Source: a virus. From it: DNA of 36,363 nucleotides. Under the pieces are notes generated by a model. That model saw only the letters and a list, made by a program, of their open reading frames with translations. It was not told the origin of the DNA and ran no database searches. Within the stretch, counting starts at the first letter, position 1; every line of letters starts with the position of its first letter. Of the stretch, positions 32,101-36,363 are shown piece by piece. Both the position numbers and the translations under genes were made by a program. The stretch covers positions 1-36,363 of the IMG/VR virus record IMGVR_UViG_3300022602_002741. One strand, given 5' to 3'.

Positions 32101-35100
32101 ATTTGCAGGAATATTAGAATCATAATAAGTGTTTGAATCATTTAATCCGTAGCTGACTATTGAATCTAATTCTACAGATCTAATAGATGGTTTATTGTAA
32201 ACAAACACTCGACCAACGTCCGGATGTGGGTCTGTATCTGTTGCCGCATTTTGATATGTTATTGCTCCAACAATATAATAATTAGATCCAGGAGCCCAGG
32301 ATATAGTAGAACCAAAATTTTGATCGGCTGTTAAAGAAAGATTATTTGCAAACGAAGACGATGTAAAATTATTAGCCTTTTGGAAAACTGCCCATTTACC
32401 TGTGCCGTCATCATCGACCCATACAGTTTCTCCAATACCTGCTTTTTCTAATACTGGAAATTTTGTAACATCATCAAAATTTGACAATCTTGCTGATACA
32501 AAATTAAACATTAATCCTACAGGAATTTCTATAGGTACAGGAATTGAACTTAAGGTTGTTGCAACTGTAAATTGATTGTATGTAGGAATTTGATAAACAA
32601 TGTAAACTTGATCCAATGCTTCATTATAACGAGTAACACTTACTAAATCTCCTACATTTAGATTATGAGGAATATCTGTTGTAAATGTAACTAATTTATT
32701 GATTGGATCTGTGATACCGGCCGCAACCACCTTTGAAGGCATTACAGAATATCGCAACACATCCCAGCTACCATTTTCAGCAAAGCCAACCCAAATTGTA
32801 TCACCTTCTTGTAAATTTTTATTATTGGCAATATCTAAAATACTGTTCTTATTATACGCCGTGGCAGTAACATCATCGTATCTAGGATATCCTGCCATAG
32901 GCAATACGATAGAATTAACTTGATATGTGCTAGTTGTAGTAGGAAAGGCAGTAGCAGACGAATAGTTGTCTGGTTTTATTAAAACAGCATTTGGTGTTTT
33001 ATAATATGTAAGATTATTTGGACTTACAGGCAGAGTGTCGACAAATTGTATTACTTGTGGATTTTCTCCGAATGATGTTTCATCTAAAGTTATTTCAATC
33101 TCTTGAAGAGTTTCAAAACCGCCAAATGTGCCAACACGGAACGCCCATGTTTCATTGTAAGTTACTTCACCTTTTAAATTATGAACGCTGGCTTTGATTA
33201 ATTTGTCAATAGCATTCTTTGTTCCTTTTTCTTTAATATAACCTTGATAAAATTTATATTGTGCAATAGGATCATCAAAGATGTTATCCAAATAAGGACG
33301 AGGACTATAACCTGTTAAATGTTGTGCCATGGCTTGCACACCGGCATCAAAATTATCAATATTTAGGCTATAGAAATCTTCAAACTGATTAATTTTATAA
33401 TCAAAGTTTGGAAGCAATTTTGCTGTTGGTTTACTTGGTAGTGTATCCCAATTTGTAAAATCAAATGTTGTGGTACCAGTTAATGGAATATTTGTAAAAT
33501 AATATTTGCCAGCGTATCTTACGGTAGAACCTGCACCATAGTCTGTGTATTGTGCCCAGTCTTGAATCTGTGCGTCATCGTACACAAATCCAGGACTAAA
33601 GAAATCACCATTCCAATTTGCAGTTCTAAAACCGCTTACGTGAATTCGACGTTGTCTATATCCAGATTCAATATCATATATAATATCATTAAACAAACTT
33701 CTATTGTTAAACACCAAGGCATGTTCTTTTTGTATTGTACTAAATTCAACAAAGAATAAACCTTCAGTGGTGTTTACTGTACTAATTGTAAACACGTTGT
33801 CTTGTCGTTGTAATCCAAGACTATGCGGAGGGAACGGAGATCCGTCTGCTTTTAATACACTATACTCATAAAACGCATTGTTTAGATCATCAACAACTCC
33901 GCCAATCATGTTAAATGACAATTGATCAGCAAAAGGACTTACTGTAATAATTGAATCATCAACCCAATTTTGCGTACTCCAGTATAAAAATTCTTTTCCA
34001 GAAAATTTCCAATCTAGTGTTTGATTTAAATCTGGCTGGACTTCATTAAATGTAAATCCTTGTGTTGTTAGATATTTTCCGTATCCAACAAATAAATTAT
34101 AAACTTCTTGTACCGTAGCATAAGATGTGCCGTAAGGAACAAGTGTAACATCAGACTCAAACACTCTAGGATCATACACAGTAACCCCGCCAATCACCGG
34201 AAGAGATTTTAATTGGTTCCAATTTGCTCCTGTAAATGTACCACCTGCGGTATGCGCCAAGACACATCTATAATATATGTTAGCATAAGATGCAATCACT
34301 CCTGTTTGATAAAATGCACCCGGAGTCCATGTTAGATAAGGCTCACTACGACCACCAACATTTACAACGTTATCTGCTGTTGTAGGAAGAGGATTGTATA
34401 TTGGAAAATATGGTCTTGTTTTATCATATCCTCTAACTGTAAATCCTATTTCAGTTTTTTGAACAATAACTCCAGAAACAGAATAGGTAGCGGTTGGATT
34501 GCTTTTATTAAAATAGATAGAATAATCTTCTGATGGTAGTAATACTCCAGGATTAGAACTGGTAGGATCAACTGCATCAATAATAATTTGTAATTTGTCT
34601 TTGCTTACAAATCCACCAACTTTTGCAAATAAGTTATAGTTTATATTAGATAGATCTGTCTGTAGAGTATCAAGGTATGTATAATTTCCTTGGCGTTTAG
34701 CTTCAACTAAAAACACGCTGTATCCAGATGCTAAAATTCTATTTCCATCGCTGTCTAGCGTATTTGGGACTAGAATTGAATCAAATTGTAAGAATGTTTT
34801 GTTAGATCCATAACGATATTGCCCTGCAAGATTTTTTACCAATCTTGATGTGTCCCACATCAATGACGCATACAACGCTGGTTTGGCTAGTGCCAACATA
34901 ATCTGAACAGCAAACGGATAAAGACTGCTACGTCTCCACGCTGTTTCAGCAGGGCCTTGATCACCAAACACCCAATCTTGTTCAATTAAAATATTGTTAA
35001 TTGTGCTAGGCGCAATAATTCCTATATCAGTTACGTCACGTAAATTTCCACTGTCGTCTACAGGAATGATGTTTAACAGTCCAGGACGGACATACAACGG

Positions 35101-36363
35101 ATCAACTCCTGCTCTCAAACCTTGTTGTATTGTACCTGTAGCCAGATCATTCCATAAAATTAAATTTCCAGAAGTATACGGTGCCGGACCATATACACTA
35201 GTCCACCAGTCTGGTTCTTCACTAAAGCCTAACATTTCCCAAGGACATGTATGAGGGCGATCAGTATCATAAAAATGTTTGTATATTCCTCTCCAATAGC
35301 CTGGCACTGGTAGCTTGAATAATGTGTCTATTCCTTCTGGTCTGTAGTTAAATGTAAACGGCATTGTAATGTCAGTCACTGTATTAGACTGATAATCAAT
35401 TCCAAAAAATCCGGCCCATCTTAAAAATTCAGGAACTAATAATGTGTTGATATCAAATGGACTATATTCATTATTTCTAAATGCGCCTGGCAATACCCGA
35501 TTGATATCTATAAAATCTTGATTGTAAGATACTTTAATATTGTTGTAGACCCGTGTTTCAAATTCTAAAAGAATTGCATCTCTAAAATCACCATACGCAA
35601 CAGTGATACTACCATCGTGTCCTTGTATTACTTGAGTAGGAACAGTATACGTATTATCAACATAAATTGATGGAATGAATTTTGGATATAATCCTAATTT
35701 AGTAGGCGTAGGTGGAACGTAGCTTCCAACGGTGCTGGTATAGTCTTTAATAATAATAACATCGCCCGCAGTTAATCCAATAGAAAAATCAACAACTGCA
35801 ACCACTTGATCAAAAGTATAATCTCTGCCAACAACTAATTGTGTGCCGTTGAGGTAAACTAAAACAGTTCGTTCACTTAATACATTATTATTAAACTCTG
35901 AAGAAATTGAATATCTTGTTATTCTATAATCAGTAACTGTATATGTTCGGGTTGAAACATCTGATCCGAATGGTAACATATCAGAATACGCATAGGGGAA
36001 TGAGCTATTTTTTCCATTTGTCATTGTAGCCATTACTAAATCTAATGCGGCTGAAGGAGCATACGTTCCTTTTAATTCTGTTATTATTTTGATCAAAGCA
36101 AGTTTAAAAGAATGATATTGATCGGAAGTTTTTCTAATAGCGTCAATTAAATTGTGCTCTTTAACTCCGATAAACATTTGAGCAAAGCTCAAAGGAGTTT
36201 CATGAGAAATTAATCGTGTTCCATAATTTGATATATTCCCAATATCTCTTAAATTGCTATCTCCAGGAAATACTCCAGAAAACGTAGGGCAGTTATCTGT
36301 GATAGATTTTACATGATCTGAAATTTCAGCCAGAGTAAATTGTTCTATTGAAGAGTTTAATGG
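23191..36363 (-). CDS. Giant tail/fibre structural protein, at least 4390 aa, start beyond the window
   Basis: The frame is open from the stop at 23191-23193 to the last base, so at least 4390 residues are encoded and the true start is off the end. The TTG at 36192 is internal: upstream codons continue a plausible protein (PLNSSIEQFTLAEISDHVKSITDNC). In protein order: an N-terminal part with YPKFIPSIYVDNTY and IQGHDGSITVAYGDFRDAILLEFE (about 35560-35690), typical of huge structural proteins of T4-like aquatic phages; IKEKGTKNAIDKLIKA (about 33180-33240); an FG-GAP-type propeller (30900-32330); paired GSGY repeats (28400-28620, 29500-29690); two coiled-coil stretches (27510-27770 and 25770-25960); a glycine-rich domain (23580-24330); and an acidic tail. 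It is first in the fibre operon as seen here. Likely an extended tail fibre or baseplate protein. The reading frame is intact throughout. Confidence 0.85.
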   Translation of the reverse strand, partial: PLNSSIEQFTLAEISDHVKSITDNCPTFSGVFPGDSNLRDIGNISNYGTRLISHETPLSFAQMFIGVKEHNLIDAIRKTSDQYHSFKLALIKIITELKGTYAPSAALDLVMATMTNGKNSSFPYAYSDMLPFGSDVSTRTYTVTDYRITRYSISSEFNNNVLSERTVLVYLNGTQLVVGRDYTFDQVVAVVDFSIGLTAGDVIIIKDYTSTVGSYVPPTPTKLGLYPKFIPSIYVDNTYTVPTQVIQGHDGSITVAYGDFRDAILLEFETRVYNNIKVSYNQDFIDINRVLPGAFRNNEYSPFDINTLLVPEFLRWAGFFGIDYQSNTVTDITMPFTFNYRPEGIDTLFKLPVPGYWRGIYKHFYDTDRPHTCPWEMLGFSEEPDWWTSVYGPAPYTSGNLILWNDLATGTIQQGLRAGVDPLYVRPGLLNIIPVDDSGNLRDVTDIGIIAPSTINNILIEQDWVFGDQGPAETAWRRSSLYPFAVQIMLALAKPALYASLMWDTSRLVKNLAGQYRYGSNKTFLQFDSILVPNTLDSDGNRILASGYSVFLVEAKRQGNYTYLDTLQTDLSNINYNLFAKVGGFVSKDKLQIIIDAVDPTSSNPGVLLPSEDYSIYFNKSNPTATYSVSGVIVQKTEIGFTVRGYDKTRPYFPIYNPLPTTADNVVNVGGRSEPYLTWTPGAFYQTGVIASYANIYYRCVLAHTAGGTFTGANWNQLKSLPVIGGVTVYDPRVFESDVTLVPYGTSYATVQEVYNLFVGYGKYLTTQGFTFNEVQPDLNQTLDWKFSGKEFLYWSTQNWVDDSIITVSPFADQLSFNMIGGVVDDLNNAFYEYSVLKADGSPFPPHSLGLQRQDNVFTISTVNTTEGLFFVEFSTIQKEHALVFNNRSLFNDIIYDIESGYRQRRIHVSGFRTANWNGDFFSPGFVYDDAQIQDWAQYTDYGAGSTVRYAGKYYFTNIPLTGTTTFDFTNWDTLPSKPTAKLLPNFDYKINQFEDFYSLNIDNFDAGVQAMAQHLTGYSPRPYLDNIFDDPIAQYKFYQGYIKEKGTKNAIDKLIKASVHNLKGEVTYNETWAFRVGTFGGFETLQEIEITLDETSFGENPQVIQFVDTLPVSPNNLTYYKTPNAVLIKPDNYSSATAFPTTTSTYQVNSIVLPMAGYPRYDDVTATAYNKNSILDIANNKNLQEGDTIWVGFAENGSWDVLRYSVMPSKVVAAGITDPINKLVTFTTDIPHNLNVGDLVSVTRYNEALDQVYIVYQIPTYNQFTVATTLSSIPVPIEIPVGLMFNFVSARLSNFDDVTKFPVLEKAGIGETVWVDDDGTGKWAVFQKANNFTSSSFANNLSLTADQNFGSTISWAPGSNYYIVGAITYQNAATDTDPHPDVGRVFVYNKPSIRSVELDSIVSYGLNDSNTYYDSNIPANFGTSIAYEPIDNLIFVGAPGVSYPFLKIVSGQPTFAGVAGSTQHSIDNTGLVKINTVQIINLVPTPVTVAVLASGNPVNSGLFGTSIAVQQQSSPRVLVGAPGEHNVYVFNVTTGTTTTVTVPATTTLPTTINSITFGAGSKFGNNISGSADLSYVAVGAPGYANDTGAVAIYQYANGEYTGVQVIQAADINNALGYGTPSNPTGPYFTTNHQIGTQVVMSADGSYLAITVPNATSNLIGATGAVVIATLTNGVYVPLQDIRIPNLSDTGDFGSFISMDATADTLVISSSGTILGSRATFDTYTQAKIGGVAYQLDDTSPLRPNPTTFDSNSTKIYSSVNDSGNAFVYNRFNTKFAFGQELIPASSADLPKFGTSTIITDSAIVVGAPGVIDFNGHEGGEIVIFAENDTTVKSWQKLREQTDMIDLTRINRAYTLNDFTEQVKDYLEIIDPVKGKISGEADQELSYKTMFDPAVYSLGVSGVVVNSNINWIDDHVGELWWDLSTVKFVWYEQGNADYRKNNWNGMFPGSTIDVYEWVGTHYLPSQWASLADTPDGLSEGISGQPKFPDNSVVSVKQVYNAITNAFTNVYYYWVKNKTIVPNIPTRQISAYSTAQLIANPSAQGVKYITFQAPDSIALVNLKPDLISDQIHLHVEMDLIGNTVPRHTEWLLIEEGNPTSLPNTMLSRKLIDSLVGTDSVGNQVPDPTLPNRLQYGVTVLPRQSLFVNRLSALANIFEYINSVLAVNLTTGIKNFANISAKEPLPSTSLSLYDQVVEDLYSLNQIDTKYFEQATISSVLVSSNGAIEGLKIGNPGSGYSSSNPPYITINGKGTGAVAQAICNALGEVIGYKIINPGSGYTPGTTASIRPFCVVVLVDTDSLNQWAIYQWNAKLSNWIKIRTQSYDTSQYWKYTNWYDPTYNSLQPVVATVDSTYELDILLSIPEGNYVKVKNSGDGRYLILRRTPPGTTTGTFSPNWDVMVSENGTIQFLSTLWSLKNDPYAFDEITAFDQTEWDQSADEELRNILISVKDDLFINDLAVYWNLTFLKAVKYALSEQKNLDWAFKTAFIGVTNHAGALDQRPTYKLQDSSFYEDYINEVKPYHTKIRNFTVNYTSTDVSSTFIGDYDLPAYWDSLQTRFRTVGFGNSQLTLQPWKTWFQNYSYSVGEIIISDPGSGYTNPPTVTIIPAAGDPGKGATAVAYISKGSISSIEVTNGGSGYSATPTVILQGGGGANTPARVYAQLYNDLVRSTKVEIKFDRISKGREIGLPNFPNDSSVGYTRKYQDVFYGDGVTYHFPLTWVPTPDKAQISLYVNGVFQLVDSYSIEYNVVDTTTYPMAHYKQKLAILVLSTIPAPDVLVKIIYPKHIELYNAFDRMQDYYEPTSGMPGNTGTLLMSGLEYPGVKIDTLPYSFSGGWDTLPYWSTSWDNFQQTTNFATVLNPQSNQSNQLVFLNSELADLENQQAVLASAIQTLNALLPTIPSTIIVNTGLGPEQVSNPEYTSVTTQLSIDQNNLTEVQLKIQSVLGEITARSYGKIEIPIPYTVNSTATITAYLNNTRITNFTILPNSTATTATITLAAGSTGTIFVPLTAFSTTTDNLVTFRDITDDGTVLPSDEYSLDTLLSGADYNPAITLGVNPAEIVVDGDSFISANAAYAPEEMIPGQVQDSIAINVYTQLPESSPLIKTYRYQLDGVTQSFPITRGQNTSSYIVIANNTPLHHGTDYLIDISNQYLGLVTPLAGPGWLSISCIETGGVGLLDKQADVNANPYTNIISSAAYTDIKDVYVTVNGLPVSKATTATIVNITNYGSPITLQLSTSTNSGDGTAVIINDTGLGLLNGASFAKFIDATHVQLFTDNQFTHPIDGTKWAKTYIPNTAIIAINGWMLTPADESSGSDTPRALLSIAKPSISIANPAAINFTQAWFFNEPHKAYSEVYEQIIKNPSGNIFTLEQPPGSAKPYHSQVIVEYNGVRLIPPETVYYIVEEGQTQFSIRQEIQYNRGIIDVAHLEVYRNGDLLQYGIDYVMDQPQGEIFLGNQSSNISTAFVEQQAYRNTLTTDISNVQSELLVISTGTANYTLLTNSLANLNAQLTIVDENIAKIQNAINNQQNFISVTPGVIKTGDALAITVLDSNYDYLIEANQLFLSQTISVPRSSNDTIRIISFTNHDGSHIRKEKFNGNPANTYVIQRPVFDTNYIWVEYNGATLITNIDFTVEPDGVTVKILPKYYQSNNDVIVIMSMSTSAYIGALGYRMFTDILGRTGYKRLSSANSTYLAQPLQLADVYIYVEDGSVLSKPNTQLNLPGVIYIFGERIEYFTISGNILGQLRRGTLGTGAKNAYNAGAKVIDQSANQTINVNESTKIQKFITSGASTYVLSDINLANTTDDIYGRPVPAETDTIEVYYGGRKLLKPTVVTPFVNVSGTVGDGNYLNLDTVKGIVPNTPIAFTGNGFGNLLTTELYYVKAVYTATTQITISQIPNGEAYAVFTATGALVGNLSNVTQHDGNVTFDSSSTNSIGISSDSIVQPEFNIVQGTNNYAQRNTFTKTLTTTTGAITTSSTTITVAPYLSRVGKWKSIILDINSGTTFTLPNDFSAVNIVEIWGGGGSGGDESVGSTGGGGGGYAAIANIPQSANSIVSFVVGKGGDGTLIGTPTVAPAQQYVSATSNDGGTTIFGDTTSTSGAVYVYATGGGGGSSGTPGTGHVGALGSGHSTMTMSGNSNTSYVASLTGYTAVVKFGGGGGAGGPNGPSTSGYGLYGVNGTATTNSFIGTASIAGSIINIGGGSGGDSGLNASYSYGPTGKGGNGALPGGGGGGGIHRTNTNIGGTAQTGAGGNGLIVISYAVLSGSTPGSISVTTSTNITHKELIPAYTGTTIVQTYQDIQIVDRAELRLNIVNGVEPNLALAVFQRQGTQLYQEVPGLSMQEITDSPVIRFLSESPADIPDDSYYGGDLVITLETDGELQAEDGSPLEGE
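23580..24330 (-). other. Glycine-rich domain near the C-terminus of the giant protein
   Basis: The domain begins NIVEIWGGGGSGG and ends GGNGLIVISYAV, with runs of four to seven glycines between (GGGGGGYAAIANIP, YATGGGGGSS, KFGGGGGAGG, PGGGGGGGIHR). This arrangement of framing beta strands and glycine runs matches glycine-rich phage-tip domains, comparable in composition to gp38-type adhesins of T-even phages that form polyglycine helices. A receptor-contact role is inferred from composition and position only. Confidence 0.65.
25770..25960 (-). other. Coiled-coil segment in the giant protein (second)
   Basis: TLTTDISNVQSELLVI and then SLANLNAQLTIVDENIAKIQNAINNQQ show regular hydrophobic spacing without prolines or glycines. 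A similar segment occurs about 1.7 kb upstream in the gene (27510-27770: FLNSELADLENQQAVLASAIQTLN and then TQLSIDQNNLTEVQLKIQSVL). Both look like helical hairpins between beta domains, suitable for trimerisation or as a hinge. Confidence 0.55.
28400..29690 (-). repeat. Four GSGY-type beta repeats in two pairs
   Basis: Four short units share the form I-x-N/D-x-GSGY-x3-P-x-V/I-x-I. The pair at 29500-29690 reads KIGNPGSGYSSSNPPYITI and KIINPGSGYTPG. The pair at 28400-28620 reads IISDPGSGYTNPPTVTI and EVTNGGSGYSATPTVIL. Each pair is linked by a GAxAxA segment (GTGAVAQAICN, GKGATAVAYISKG). They are about 1 kb apart and probably derive from one duplicated module. Confidence 0.7.
30900..32330 (-). 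other. FG-GAP / integrin-alpha-like beta-propeller in the giant protein
   Basis: Seven blade-like units are visible, with FG at the start and GAPG at the end: FGSTISWAPGSNYYIVGAI, FGTSIAYEPIDNLIFVGAPG, FGTSIAVQQQ...RVLVGAPG, FGNNISGSADLSYVAVGAPG, IGTQVVMSADGSYLAITVP, FGSFISMDATADTLVISSS and FGTSTIITDSAIVVGAPG. This is the FG-GAP repeat of integrin alpha subunits and related bacterial surface proteins. Units 5 and 6 have lost the GAPG. Seven units would close a propeller, suggesting a compact binding head inside the long protein. Confidence 0.7.

Noticed and set aside
36190-36192. TTG at 36192 as the start of the giant gene
   Set aside because: The same frame stays open to the window end with protein-like sequence upstream (PLNSSIEQFTLAEISDHV), and there is no clear ribosome binding site. 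The gene is simply cut by the window edge.

Overview
The window looks like a piece of a T4-like (myovirus-type) phage genome of the kind known from freshwater and marine metagenomes. It is AT-rich, almost fully coding and has very short or overlapping gene junctions. It carries a T4-type RNase H/flap nuclease, a phage-type QueE, a MoxR-type ATPase with a VWA partner, several small proteins of the sort conserved in T4-like aquatic phages, and a large block of tail-fibre genes. I saw no integrase, IS element, tRNA or CRISPR array. The host cannot be named from this window, but heptose-activating enzymes point to a Gram-negative bacterium.

Bases 1-11556 are read from the + strand. Bases 1-1358 hold seven tiny genes of unknown function, mostly joined by ATGA, GTGA or TAATG overlaps. 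Bases 1355-2845 hold a coupled cassette: a heptose-phosphate adenylyltransferase (RfaE2-like), a shortened heptose-phosphate kinase (RfaE1-like) and a HIT-family protein. A mosaic small gene follows, then queE (3537-4370), a DUF2061 membrane protein, two small genes, RNase H (5182-6168) and four conserved small genes. The MoxR ATPase (7777-8862) and the metallopeptidase/VWA protein (9129-10385) each have a perfect-consensus sigma-70 promoter, with an intrinsic terminator and a 55-residue gene between them. Three more small genes lead to a bidirectional terminator at 11555-11584.

Bases 11583-36363 are read from the - strand and encode virion tail and host-recognition proteins. In transcription order they are: a giant protein of at least 4390 residues whose start lies outside the window; a collagen-like fibre with ten LGGVKI-type repeats and a cupredoxin-like motif; a 222-residue structural protein; and four tandem fibre proteins (764, 608, 746 and 622 residues) that share an N-terminal module but differ in their C-terminal tips.

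The left half is likely metabolism, nucleic-acid and host-takeover functions. The right half builds the adsorption apparatus. The most unusual points are the compact heptose cassette coupled to a HIT protein, the twin matched promoters around MoxR and VWA, a repeated C-terminal codon block that doubles as a ribosome binding site, the unusual QueE cluster loop, and the giant fibre-type gene with a predicted FG-GAP propeller and glycine-rich tip.
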